Positions 34,401 to 45,620 of a DNA stretch of 64,000 nt are shown here, one piece after another (position 1 is the stretch's first letter; the number at the start of each line of letters is the position of its first letter). The notes beneath the pieces were generated by a model. The model was not told the DNA's origin. It was given only the letters and a program-made list of their open reading frames with translations, and did no database searches. The position numbers and the translations under genes were made by a program. This stretch comes from Undaria pinnatifida (lineage: Eukaryota > Sar > Phaeophyceae > Laminariales > Alariaceae): assembly GCA_012845835.1 (NCBI GenBank), contig JABAKD010000006.1, positions 6,316,318 to 6,380,317 of the forward strand. Reading direction: 5' to 3'.

Positions 34401-35010
34401 TATTACCGTCTGAGATATATCACCCCCCCCCCGAAATATATCACCCCTCCTGAAATATTCCAACCTCCCCCTGAAATATCCTGCTATGTCACCCTTGATA
34501 CAGAATATCGGGCGGCGGGGGATATATCTCCGACTGAAATATGCCACCCCACCGTGAAATATCGGGCTTTATCATCCTTGATACAGTACATCGGGGGGCA
34601 GGGGGTATATCACCGTCTGAAACATACTATCCCCCCGTGAAATATCGGGCGCTTACCACCGTTGATACAGTGTATCGGGAGTGGTGGAGGGGGCTGAATC
34701 CCCCCTGATAGACTTTTTGTTTGGACTTATCGCCCCCCCCCCCCGGTTCATGGGATCCCCTCCGCACTATCCGAGCCACACTTCAACGTATCACCCCGCT
34801 CGTTGATAGAATACAAAGGGGCTATATTTCACCCTTGTTTGTAGGTAATCATCCGGCTGTTTGAGGGGGAGGGGGGGTGATATATTTCAGGGGGGGGATG
34901 ACATATTTCAGGGGGGGGATATATATCAGAGGGGGATGATATATTGAAGCGCGGTTCGGATATTGCCGAAGCGATCCCATAAATCGGGGGCCCCGATAAA
35001 TCGCAACGCC
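31430..35010. repeat. Degenerate satellite of G/C runs and CTGTATCA hairpin units
   Basis: Short units of 20-60 bases combine a homopolymer run of G (mainly 31.4-33.0 and 34.85-34.95 kb) or C (mainly 33.8-34.75 kb) with TATCACCCTTGATACAGTGTATCG-like text. CTGTATCA and its exact complement TGATACAG flank a 4-8 base loop in many units (for example near 32462, 32910, 33928). TTTCAGGGGGG and CCCCTGAAATAT form a second recurring pair. A 23-base G run lies at 32825-32847. The long frames seen here are artefacts of the repeats. Confidence 0.95.
33519..33796 (-). repeat. SINE-like repeat inserted in the satellite
   Basis: Third copy of the repeat at 12025-12317 and 51621-51925, here outside the arms. 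On the minus strand it has the cleanest B box of the three (GTTCGAGCCCC, about 33728-33741). Satellite text lies on both sides, which shows insertion into, or capture by, the array. Confidence 0.75.
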
Positions 35011-35039
35011 CACAATTGCTAAACGATTAATTATACCGT

Positions 35040-35545
35040 GATTCCGTTCCTAACTGCCCGCGCTCCCGGGAAAATCCCCACTAATCGATCACTACCTTAC
35101 GCGTGCTTTCGGGTGGTTTTTCCGTTTCTAACGACCCTCTCCTGTCGGGGATTCACCCCGGTTGCCAAACTATCATGGATGTGGCGATTTTCGTTTCTAA
35201 CGACCCGCTCACATCGGGGTTATGCCAGCACTGACCGACCACTATGTGCCTGTGCTTTCGGATAGTCCTGTTTCTAACAGCCCGTTCACATCGGGAACCC
35301 ACCACGGTTGCTAAACGAATATTGAGTGTGATGAGTTCCGTTTCTGACGGTCCTTGCGGTCGGGATTATGCCATCACCATCGCTAATCGACCAACACCTA
35401 CAAGTTCCTTCGGGTGGTTCCGTTTCAGACGGCCCGTGCGATTGAGAACCCACCACGGAGGCCAAACGAGTAGTATGTATTGATTCCGCTCCAAACGGCC
35501 CGTGCGATCGGGATTATGCCATCACCAGTTGACCACTACGCCCTC
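35040..35545. repeat. Dimeric tandem repeat of about 148 bp
   Basis: Six half-units start at a TTTCTAACGACC-like block at 35125, 35194, 35271, 35341, 35422 and 35487. Alternate halves carry GAACCCACCACGGTTGC or GGGATTATGCCATCACC, so the true period is the dimer (146-151 bases). Confidence 0.9.
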
Positions 35546-35609
35546 TTCCCCTCCGCTTGCCCACCCGCCGTGGAAATTTGCGGAGGGTGGGTGGGAAAAC
35601 AAAACTGTA

Positions 35610-35752
35610 GACGACCCCTGACGTCCCTTTCCCGGTGCCACGGTCCTAGTTAGGTCGTACAGACCCTCCCTCGTTAGCTACCTCTTCTTGGTTACTCTGC
35701 TGCACCGACGATTCCACGCTTCACACAGCTCTACAGGTTTTTGCTGACATCT
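35610..35752 (+). repeat. 143-bp dispersed direct repeat, copy 1
   Basis: About 88% identical and in the same orientation as 42063-42205. Both start GACGACCCCTGACGTCCC and end near GACATCT. Copy 2 ends exactly at the inner junction of the right inverted-repeat arm. Confidence 0.9.
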
Positions 35753-36379
35753 GACACATCGTTGTCCTCTCGGCCTCTTATTCATGTGGAACGTTCATTT
35801 TCTCACTTGTTACCCCGTACCAAACATCCCGCTACCCTACACAGAAAAAAACCGCGAAATATCGTTCGTCTATCTTTGTACCCGTTACCCCCAAACACCA
35901 AGTTGCCCAACGGCAACCTCCCTCCTTGGGTTTTCACTTCCACAAAACATGCTCTATATTAATTGACGAAGCCTAAATGATGGGGGGGGGAGGAAAGGGT
36001 TGCACTGCTCCCGCCCTCCCCCCTGATGCGTACGTTCCCTTACCTCTATAAAGAATAGCAGGAGGGAGGAGGGGAAGGAGGGTCGCTCCTTCGCTTTCCC
36101 CTCTTGCTTACCCCTCCCCCACCCACACAAACGAAACGCGGTCGACCTACCTACGGCGGTCGACCTACCTACCGGTCGCGCTCCGCTCGTGAGACGCCTA
36201 CCCACACAAGACCGTGATTTCCCCACCTCTTCGTCCGGATATCTGTTCTGGCCGCTTTAGTTCCTACAGCAACAGTTCCCGAAGCGGTCCTTACATTACC
36301 GTACTTATTCCATTCCACGCCATCTTGTCTACATCTTCCCGGCTGTCCCTGCCACAAAACATTATATATGAATCTAGTT
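35753..36379. other. Low-complexity transition, no gene
   Basis: C- and G-rich tracts and a short duplication of GGTCGACCTACCTAC near 36140-36170. Small frames here have no supportable content. Confidence 0.4.
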
Positions 36380-39240
36380 GCCCCAGGCCTCCTCAAAATA
36401 TATGTATCAACTCCTCTACCCCCCCCCCCCCTTTTCTTCTTCTTCCCCCTGCCAAGAAATATATATATATAAAAACTCCTCTCCCTTCTCCCTCGCGCCC
36501 CCCCCTCCTCCCCTAACCCCCCCCTCCCCGGCACCTCCCTACCCAGGTCACCGCTGCTTCATTATCCGCCCTCACCGTGATCTCGTTCCCCTCTTCTACG
36601 CGGTCGCTCTCCCCTCCCGTGTATCACAACAAACGCCGTCATCACCATAGTTATTACCTCGAGCACGCTAATCTGCGACGGCCCGCCGCTCTTTCAGCAT
36701 TCGTTCGTGCACCTCTTCTCGCCGGTCGAATCTCTAGAACGCACCAGCCTCCATGCACAACCCCCCTATTGCTGTCAAGGATGCGTCCTCAAGCCGTGTC
36801 CTGCTCGGCCGCTGCTTAACGAAGCTAAAGGACAGTGATATTGTCCTCTCCCCTCCGTATCCTCCCCCCTTTCCCCAAATCCTCTCCACCCCCACCCACG
36901 TCCGCCATGAATTCATGCCACCGTCGTAAACCCCGCCTCGCTTCCGTCCGCTGCCTGCACCTGCCCCAGGCCCCTGCACCCCCCCGGCCCGCGCTGCCCC
37001 GTTATAATGAAGGTTAAAAAGCTGCAGAAGCCCACGGATGAAGTACCGTCCGGGCAAGAACACAAAGGACGCGTGGTGCAACTTCCCTTCCAACAGTAAC
37101 ACTTCACGCACCGATACCGACTGCCCCTCCGCCGGTCACCCTGCAAATCGCCGCCCCCCTGCCAGTAACGCCCCCTCTTCCCCCCTTGCCACAAACACAC
37201 CAGAAAACAAAGTATAACTCATTGGCGCATAAGCAAGAAAGTAGGCACAAGGTGCCTACGTCCGTCTTACGAGCGGTTCTTGGAATGACGCAGTGCACCC
37301 TTCATGCGACTCGCTGAATCCCCCCCCTCACTCCCCACGTCGTTACCAACTGCCGCTTCACCAGCCACTATGCAACCCTCCCCCCAGGACTCGCCCCCCC
37401 CACCCCTCACGCCCCCCCCTAACCATCTTCCCCCCCTCCCCCCTCCTCTTCCCCCCCCTGCTAAAAAACTATACATACTAGTTTGACCAGCCCCTCCCCC
37501 CGAACTGTATATTTTACCAAGTATATATGAAGTTCCTTCCTCCTTTCCTTCCCTCTCTTCTTCTCTTCTCCCCCTCCCTCCCATGCCAAAACCAATATGA
37601 ATATATATTATATATATATATCAGTTTGACCAAGCCCCCCGGAGAACAATATAATCTACGAAGTATATATGAACTCCTCTCTCCCCTTTTCCCCCCCCAC
37701 CCCCCTCTCCCTCCTGCCCCCGGTCGCCCCCACCCCCGTCCACTGCCCAACACTATATGTATGTATCCGTCTAACCAAGCCGCCGCAATATAACAATATA
37801 TTATATATATGAACTCCTCTTCTCCCCCGCCCCGGCCCATTAAAAAAATATATACGAACTCACTCTCCCCCCCCCCCACCCCCCCCCTCCCCCCGGTCGT
37901 CGTCTCCTCCCCGCCCCGCCCCCTCCTCCCTCCTCTCCCCTCCCTCCCCTGACAAAAAACTATATGTAAATATATATATATATATATCGGTTTGCCCAAG
38001 CCCCTCCCAAGAGCAATGTATTATTTATATATATATATTTACTCCTCTCCTCCCTCCCTCCCTCCCCCCTCCTCTCCCCCCCCCTCCTCTGCCTAATACC
38101 TATATATACCAGTTTGATCAATCCCCCCCCAAAACAAAATATTATACCAGGTGTATATATTAACTCCTCTCCTCCCCCCCCCCCCGCCTCCCTCCCCATC
38201 CCCCCTCCTCCCCCCCACCTCCTCTGCCAAAACCTATATGTATATATCAGTCTGGACCAAGGCCCCCCCAAAAACTACCAGGTATATATTATATATATGA
38301 ACCCCTCTCCTCCCCACCCCCATTTCCTCCCTCACCACGCCCCGCCGAAATTATACATATGAACCCCTTTCTCCCACTCTCCCCCCGCATCTCCCTCCCC
38401 CTCCACCCCCCGGTACGCCCCCCCCCGCGTCCTCCCCCCTCCCCTGCCAAAAATTATTTGTATGTATCCGCTTGACCGATCCCCCCGACTAAAACAATAA
38501 AGTATCATATAAAAATAAAAGTACACTCCAGCTGTGAAATCAAAGATTTTGTCGAAACTCGTCTTTGCAAGCGGTGTGTGATACTCCGACGGCAATATAT
38601 ATGAAGTCCTCTCCTCTCCACCCCCCCACCCCGCCCCGCCAAAACAAAAAATATATGAACTCCTCTTCAATTCTCTCTCCCCCTCCATTTCCCCCCGGTC
38701 GTAACCCCCCCCCTCCCCGCCCCTCCGCCCCCTCCCCCCTTCTCTTCCCCCCCTTCCCCTGCTAAGAACTCTATGTATATCTCAGTTTGACCAAGCCCCC
38801 ACACCAAAAGGTATAAATAAATGAATTAATGAATAAATTATCCAACTCCTCTACACACACTCTGTCCTACCCCCCCCGCCAAATAGAATATATGAACTCA
38901 TCTACCGCCCTCCCCCGCTAACCCCCGTCCGTCCGCTCCACCCGCCCGTCCGCTCCCTCCCCGCCAAACTATATAGAGATACATATGTCAACATCTCTAA
39001 TAATTGCGTCCATTACTTTACCCCCCCCCCCTCCCGGTCCCCTGACAAAGATCTATATATGTATCTGGTTGACCACGTTCAGCTTGAAATTTACACCTGG
39101 TTTATATCAACTGCTATACCCCATCGCCAAATTATACATACCAAGTTCTCTTACTTTTACGCCCGGTACTTTATCTCCCCCCCCCCTCCTCGCCCCCGCC
39201 CCATGCCCCCCCCCCCCCCCATCCCCTCCTGTCCCTCTCC
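36380..39240. repeat. C-rich/AT-rich minisatellite
   Basis: Irregular units of 120-220 bases contain a GCCAAAAACTATATGTATAT-like block, CAGTTTGACCAAGCCCC, a TATATATGAACTCCTCT block and a long CCCTCC stretch. Unit starts are at about 37463, 37583, 37748, 37950, 38092, 38226, 38446 and 38760. The first part (36380-37460) is more degenerate. Gly-rich or Pro-rich frames of up to 161 codons on either strand come from the repeats. Confidence 0.9.
38506..38590 (+). repeat. CTCCAGCTGTGA dispersed family member
   Basis: Shares ACTCCAGCTGTGA, GTCGAAACTC, TTTGCAAGC and GTGTGATACTCCGA with 39288-39375, 40510-40600 and 61030-61110, and a fragment with 15252-15290. Confidence 0.85.
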
Positions 39241-39287
39241 CCTCCCCCGCCCAAAAACCTCCACCATGTATATTATCGAAATACATT

Positions 39288-39375
39288 TACACTCCAGCTG
39301 TGAGATTGAAGATCTTTGTCGAAACTCATTTTTGTAAGCTTTGTATGATACTCCGATCGCGCGTATTACTGGGCA
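39288..39375 (+). repeat. CTCCAGCTGTGA dispersed family member
   Basis: Second copy of the family, carrying the extension CGATCGCGCGTATTACTGGG that is also present in the 40.5-kb copy. Confidence 0.85.
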
Positions 39376-39517
39376 TGTCGTTTCATAAATCTATCAAAGA
39401 CGTAACGGGGTACGACAAACTCAAACAAGGGTTCAGCCAACTCTTCGTATCTCTGATGTACGTAGGGAGACCACTATCTTCTACATACAAGGAGGCGGGG
39501 GAGGGGTAAAGGGGGAA

Positions 39518-39982
39518 ATGGGGGGCGTCCTGCCCAAGAGGCTTAAGTCTGGGTCTGGCCATCATTTTCTTGAAATCTGCAGGCCTTCCAATGGCCGTCA
39601 CAAGATAGCATTAGACCGCCCTGACTTCTTCGCCATGTTGCGTTGTCTCCCCAGTGCCATTGATGATGCACTTGATACCCTCTACGAGCCCAATGCCGTC
39701 TTGAGCCGGTTCCTAGGGTCTGCTAGTATGCCATTTTCCCTCTTTTCCTTTCCTTGCTTCCTCTTCTTGTCCGGTCTTTTATCGCGTCCTCTTCTTGTCT
39801 CGTCCTTTATCGCTTCCTCTTCTTGTCTTGTCTTTCATCGCTTTTTTTGTCTTTTCTGTTCTGTTCTTTCCTTTCGTTTTTCGTTTTTTCGCTTTCTTGT
39901 CTTTTCTTTCCTTTCCTTTATCATCTTTCCTTTTCTTTGTGTATTTTTCCAATTCACTTGCGTCTGTCGTGCGTATGCGTAG
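39518..39982 (+). pseudogene. 154-codon frame with coding-like N-terminal third and a pyrimidine-tract tail
   Basis: Residues about 8-68 (around PDFFAMLRCLPSAIDDALDT) look like ordinary protein. The rest is Phe/Leu/Ser-rich and is simply the translation of a pyrimidine tract (39730-39960) built from an approximately 30-base CTTCCTCTTCTTGTC repeat. It is probably a gene or element fragment fused by chance to low-complexity DNA. The opening is a GTG or ATG near 39518. No family is recognised. Confidence 0.25.
39730..39960 (+). repeat. Pyrimidine-rich tandem tract
   Basis: TCCTCTTCTTGTC recurs three to four times at about 30-base spacing, then degrades to TTTTCTTTCC. It is strongly strand-asymmetric. 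Confidence 0.85.
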
Positions 39983-40165
39983 TGATAGGTACTACGTGCA
40001 ATATATACGTGGTAGTCTTTCTTGGGTGGCAAGCGGTATAGTCGGTTTTTCAAGGCGCGAGTGGTGAGACTTATGCACCAGTATGGACCTGGCACATCGT
40101 AGACTGACTCCCGATTTCACTTTTATTTGTTTCTGGTGGAGGCATGAATTGCGTTCGCTGTGATA

Positions 40166-40290
40166 CATGCGTGTACCACCTTTGGTTTGTTTCTGTTTTT
40201 CCCTGGGGTATTCCTCAGCTCCAGAGTGACTGGAGCCTGTCCAGTGACCACGGACTGGATTATGCGAGTTAATGTGAGAATAACCACAAC
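40166..40290 (+). repeat. Dispersed repeat of about 125 bp (spacer copy)
   Basis: Independent copy of the repeat at 11011-11131 and 52807-52935. The central CTCCAG-loop-CTGGAG stem is preserved although the loop differs. Confidence 0.85.
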
Positions 40291-40504
40291 ATATAGCCAT
40301 TCGATGAAAAAAAACTCAACGAGCATAATAATCCGAAACGTGGGAATGGTGAACCCGATGCGTGACAAGATGAACGCCCATTTAGTTGCTCTGACGTCTG
40401 CTGCATACCGGGGGGGGCAACAAAGCAAACAAAGTGGGTACGCGTGTAGTATGTACGATAGTTGCTGTAAAGCAAGTCAGACACCCTCCAGAATACTATA
40501 AAAA

Positions 40505-41260
40505 TACAAAATACACTCCAACTGTGAGATCGAAGATTTCGTCGAAACTGATCTTTGCAAGCTGTGTGTGATACCCCGATCGCGCGTATTACGGGGTGTG
40601 TGTCCTTATTAAGGATATAGGTTGGCGACTCCCCTTGCAACTACAGTGTAGCTATCAGGGTCAACAGGGTGAAGTTAGGCAGTGTGTGCGCGGAAACTAT
40701 AAAACCCGTTTCTGAGGGGGACAAAATCTGACAGCTGTGGAAATAAATGCATCAGTTTATCAAATGAATCCTGTAAGTCGAATAACCGGTAAGGGGAGGG
40801 CGCAGTTTTTAATGACGTGGGGGCCTGGGTTTGATCAAGACGGAGAGGAGGAGGGGGGAGGGGGGGTCAGCTCAATCTGTGCGTGGAAACTATAAATTCT
40901 TCAAGGGGATAAATGTGACGGTTTTGGAAAGAACGCACCTGTTTTTCATGTATATCCTGTAAGTCGTACAACCAGTGAGGAGAGGGCGGAGCGTTCGAAA
41001 GGGTGGGGGTGGGGGGGGGGGGGGGGGGCGAAACGGTTTTTTATACAACATCTTTAGGTCGCATAGATGTAGGGGTTTGGTATACGTACGCGTGGTGCTA
41101 GGTCTGGGCGATAGTGTGGGTGGTGGGGAAGGGGGGGACGTTGGCGGGGGTGAGGGAGGGGGGGTGAATTGCAGCAGCGACATGGATGGCTCTAGAAAGA
41201 CAATGAGGCGATATCAAGTGCATGGAAGTGTTTATTGTTCTGGCTGATTTCGATGTTAGT
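40505..41260 (+). repeat. G-rich duplicated module, copy 1
   Basis: It begins with a CTCCAGCTGTGA family member, then GTGTGTCCT.ATTAA.GATAT, GTGCGCGGAAACTATAAA, CTGACAGCTGTGG, GTCGTACAACCAGTGAGGAG, long G runs, and a TAGATGTAGGGGTTTG...GTGGTGCTAGGTCT block. The same order recurs at 61025-62280. The internal segment from GTGCG-GGAAACTATAAA recurs at about 40690 and 40880. Confidence 0.85.
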
Positions 41261-42062
41261 TGGGGCGTTTGAGCAAGAGGGGGCGAGGAAAAAAAAAGGC
41301 CGGGGGGGGGGGAGGGGGAGGCCTTTCAAGAGGTTAAGTTCACATATATATACCAGGTAGAATTAATCGGAAGCGATCGTACGGATACGTATACGTGCCG
41401 GGAAATAGTGACACATACGCTTCAAGACTCTCAAATCGACTATCCGCCTGCCACCCAGGAAAACAGACCAATGTCCAAACAAAATGAAATAAAAATAATA
41501 TCCGGGTTGACCTCCCTGAATTCCTCCTTGTCTATTGCTGCTACTACTGCTGTATGCTCGACTGCTGTCGATGCTGGTTTGCCAGCTTCCCCCCCCCCGC
41601 CCCGTTTGTGGACCCCACTCTTTCTGCGGCTGATGTGGTGCACCCCCCCTATGATATACGGCTACTTCGGTGCCCACTAGGGCCGTTGCTACTGCTGCTA
41701 CTGTTGTTGCTGTACCCCCCCCCCCCCCCCTCTTGACGCCCTTTGTTGCTGTGGTGCCTCCACTTGCTGCTGCTGCTGTTGTGCGTCCGCGCCATGCGGC
41801 CGATGCTGTGCCCATCCCTGCTGCTGATGTTGCGAGGTACGATTACCCTACTGTCTCTGGCTGGTAACATGCAACTATCCCTACTCGACCCGTGCCTCCC
41901 TCTACCCGACTGCGTGTGAGATTCGTCGTGCTCCCGTTGCCCAACACATTGCGAGAACTGCGTTTTTCTACTCGACCCGCTCTACCGTCGATTGGTATTG
42001 TCGACCTCCTCACCGATGCCTGCTGCCCCGCTTCCTGAAAAAAAACGAGAACAAAAAAAATT
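41261..42062. other. Low-complexity DNA with CTG-type trinucleotide repeats
   Basis: Interrupted CTG/CTA triplets between about 41530 and 41840 give Ala/Thr/Val-rich or Leu-rich frames depending on phase (for example 41670-41867). Period-three structure could be a coding relic, but G/C runs interrupt it. No gene is called. Confidence 0.4.
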
Positions 42063-42205
42063 GACGACCCCTGACGTCCCTTGCCCGGTGCCACGGTCCT
42101 CTTCAGATCGTGCAGACCCTCGCCTGTTAGCTACCTCTTCTTGGTTATTCCGCTGCACCCACGATCCCACGCTTCATACAGCTCTACAGGTTCTTGCCGA
42201 CATCT
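42063..42205 (+). repeat. 143-bp dispersed direct repeat, copy 2, at the arm junction
   Basis: See 35610-35752. Arm homology starts at 42203, so the end of this repeat coincides with the rearrangement junction to within three bases. Confidence 0.9.
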
Positions 42206-43541
42206 TCAACGGTACCTCGTCCTTGGTTGTGGATACACCGCCCTAGCTTTCGGCTTCATGCTGTGTGCTGTTTCTACGCTCGGGTGTTGTACGCGGGGGT
42301 AGACGGTTGGTACGGCGGCTATATCACTTGGTCTCGCAAGCGTCATGGGGTCGGTAAGCAGGAGGGGTGACCCCTATACCCAAGTTTGTTTACCCCCTCG
42401 TCGCGCGACAGGATGCCTCCAAGCAGGGACGAGCGGGAGGAATACGGAACGCCGAAGAAGGCGGGACCGGTTGTCGGGCGGATTAGCTTAGAAGGAAAAA
42501 GTCAATGACGAAGCAAGCGTTCGTCCCTTAGCCTCGACTGCACTTTGCTGTGCAGCGAGCAAGCCCCTCTATTGCCGACTTGGGTTCCGTAGCCGGGCGC
42601 GTCCGGGACGGTGGCGGAGGAGTGGGAGAAGAGGAGGGGTGGAGATGTCAAGTTGGATTAGATTGCTGGTTCGGGTTCTGACGCGCGGATGGGGCTCTGT
42701 GCGCCTTTATGAGCAAGGAACAGGATTGTCACTCGCGCAAGTGACCCCGAGCCCCTTACACAAAAAACCCAAATGTGGGCACCGTACCGTCAGTCTTGGT
42801 CCCTACTGGCTTCGGCGTCGGTCAACACTCATCGATGAAACGTCGGATTGCACCCTTTCCGGGGGTGCTTTTACAATACTCGGGCCTGCAATCGGAACGG
42901 AGAAGTTAGGGATTAGTCATCCTCCTTGATTCTGGCAACGTGGCAGGCTTACCCAAAGCACGCACAGGGCGGAGGCGATGCGGCAACTGACAACGGTCGA
43001 ACGGAGCATTGAACGATCTCGTCGGACGCTCAATCACTCATCAACTCTTGTCGTCAATCGGCCAATTGGGCGCGTCAAACTGCACGAACACCACTAAAAA
43101 CGCCCGCTGAACCGAGGACATTTCTCGACGAGTTTCACACAACAATCAAGCCGACTTACTTCGCAGCGCAGCACATATCTACCATCAAAAAGCGCGGTTG
43201 CTGTATCACAAATTAAGAGGCATCAATGATAGCACAAGAGGAGCTTGATCGAGGCATTCTCGACGTTGTCAAATGAGAAAGCCTGGCATATTGGAACATT
43301 GACGCTGCAGTCCACTGTTAATAGTATCAATTTGAATCATAGTCACTCCCCTGGGTACGCTAAGTGCCTTATTCTAGAGGCAGAGAAATACATATTGCTG
43401 GGAATGTCGGTTTGTTACTTCCCGTCGGTGTATCGTACATTCTTGTTGTACCTAACATCCCATCGTAAGTATCGGGGAATATTGCGGGGATTATTGCACG
43501 GACGGTAGATCGGCCGCTACGTACAACAACTCGTATTAGGT

Positions 43542-44224
43542 TTGCTTCCCTCCTTACATCTCTTGACGTTGCAATTTCTCTTTCTCCCTCGTTCTGTTTT
43601 CTACTTCTTTGGTTTTCAATATTTTTTCCCCTTACATAAGCGCCACTTTCCAAGCTACGTTCTCATTTTGTCATTACCACAAGCACACTTCGAGGCCACG
43701 TCTGCGGCTCATTTCATTGAGTCAGGGCCTCGACACACAACATTTGAAAAAGGTACGATCCACGCCCTTTACTTGCTGGCACCACGCAACGGCGCCTCGC
43801 TGAGTTCACCCAGCGTTTCCGAGAAAGTCGACGAATGAACTGCATTTCCTCTAGTGCGCATAATGTTCGGACGTTTCTTCAATAAGCAAGATTATCCTCG
43901 ACCCAGAAGCATCAAAACTACGAGAACACCAAGTACATCCGTATTGTTCGAGAGAGGGGACTTATTTCACGTTCTACGCGAGAACAAGGTGTGAAGGCTG
44001 CTGGTGCTTTCACGCGTTGTGCAGCAGGTATGGAGTCCTGGTTCGCGCTTTCATTCGCGCGAAGTCGTCTTCAAAACCGATTCTTCGACTACCAAGTAGT
44101 GCGGAGTACGTACAAGAACTCATCATCGTCAAATTTTCATGAAAGGGAGACAACACCAACTGCTGTAACCTGCGTCAAAGGTCGTCGGCAACTCGGCTAC
44201 GCAGGCAAACGATGGGGGCATTAA
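43542..44224 (+). pseudogene. Broken right-arm counterpart of the frame at 20999-21739
   Basis: 43542-43838 and 43991-44224 encode the N- and C-terminal parts of the left-arm frame in different phases, separated by a stop and an indel. Confidence 0.35.
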
Positions 44225-45209
44225 CTCCAGCCCAGACGGGGTATTTTACATTACCCAACATCTGCGTTGACGGTTAGAAGTACGGTTCAGCCCCGAAGAT
44301 TCTCGATCTTCTACTTCCTTTCTGGAAGTACGTATCAGATTCGGACAAACGCCTTACTGCATCTTGACGTTAACGTATTTCACGTTTCCACACGACGAAG
44401 TATGTTCCACTGCTATCACACTACTACGCGTACAGCGAGGTCTAGTCTGCTGTCAAAATACCAACCAAGGAACAATGTATACGGCCAGCATCACAGACAA
44501 ATTACTCGAAATTCAATCATGCGTGATGAGTCTCTGCTAACAACAGAGAGGCGTCCCAGCGTGTGTACAACAGTTGCTGTGACCCGCTTTTCGGCACGCA
44601 CAGAATAAATCAACACGACCACAGCACGTTGACAGTTTGCGGGGGGAGGAACAGAGCAATTGCCGTCACCCCTGTCTAGACCTACTGCATGGCCAATTCG
44701 ACATCCCATGCCGCGCTCAAATCAGGACGGCCATCGACGGAACTTTATCAATCTCAACTCGTCGTACGACTACTAGTACATCCTCAGGGCATCAACGTTA
44801 TTGCAGGCCGTCCAACTGCAACAGCTAGCGCGACAATATCAGCTTAATCAGCTACCCTGTATCATTAGCGATTACACTTCAAACAAACCTACGTGCCACG
44901 ACAGGAGCAGCTACCACTCCAACGGCCACAACAGAAACATCTCCCCAGTCAAGCAACACGGGGCATACCTCTAGGGGGCGGACTAAGCGTTGAGCTGGAA
45001 GATATCTCACCGAGCTCTTCGGCAAGAATGTTATTTTGGCAAAATCCTCCCCATTCTCTTTCTGAGAACGGACAACACCACCGACTACCATCGCACATAC
45101 TGCCAGCTCCAACAGGACCAGTGCCGGACGGTTCAACGCGCAGATGACCAAGGGAATCTCCAGTAGAATCAAAAATAGTTGAATGGTTCGTTAGCTGCAG
45201 TCTAGACTA

Positions 45210-45620
45210 ATGCCTACAACCGCCGTTTTCGACTCTACCGAAAGCCCGTTGAATACTTCACAAACGAGGGAGATGCTATTGGGTTTATATATTTCATATT
45301 GGGGTGCTGGGGACTCACAAAATGCACCGCACGTGCTGCAGCTGCTGGAACCCAGGGTCCGCAACACAACATCAGCAACCACATCACCAGCCTCTGAGGC
45401 TGCACTCAACGAACAGAACCAAGGCGCGACGGCCACGAGAGGGCGGTCGATCATCGCCATGATAACCGCCAACACGAAAGCCTTTCACTCACATCATCGA
45501 CAGCAGCAACGTCGCCGTTTACCAGAGTTCTTCTACGCTTCAACAGCTACAAAGGGAACGGATGATAATTTCAGCACCAGCAGCCGCAGCAACATCAATA
45601 GCATCACGAACACGAGCTAG
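45210..45620 (+). CDS. 136-codon Ser/Thr/Ala-rich open frame, unrecognised
   Basis: Opens at an ATG at 45210. Residues 20-50 are hydrophobic-mixed (around LGLYISYWGAGDSQNAPHVL). The rest is rich in Ser, Thr, Ala, Gln and Arg. The left-arm counterpart is frameshifted. Immediately upstream (44740-45190) several short phases also give Thr/Ser-rich peptides, suggesting a longer decayed coding region. No domain is recognised, and it could be chance. Confidence 0.25.
   Translation: MPTTAVFDSTESPLNTSQTREMLLGLYISYWGAGDSQNAPHVLQLLEPRVRNTTSATTSPASEAALNEQNQGATATRGRSIIAMITANTKAFHSHHRQQQRRRLPEFFYASTATKGTDDNFSTSSRSNINSITNTS

Noticed and set aside
37514-37999. 161-codon Gly/Arg/Tyr-Ile-rich minus-strand frame
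   Set aside because: Translation of a CCCTCC/TATATA minisatellite; low complexity in every phase.
41363-41815. 150-codon minus-strand frame over trinucleotide repeats
   Set aside because: Open only because of CAG/GTA-type triplets and G/C runs; no family resemblance and overlapped by equally open frames on the other strand.
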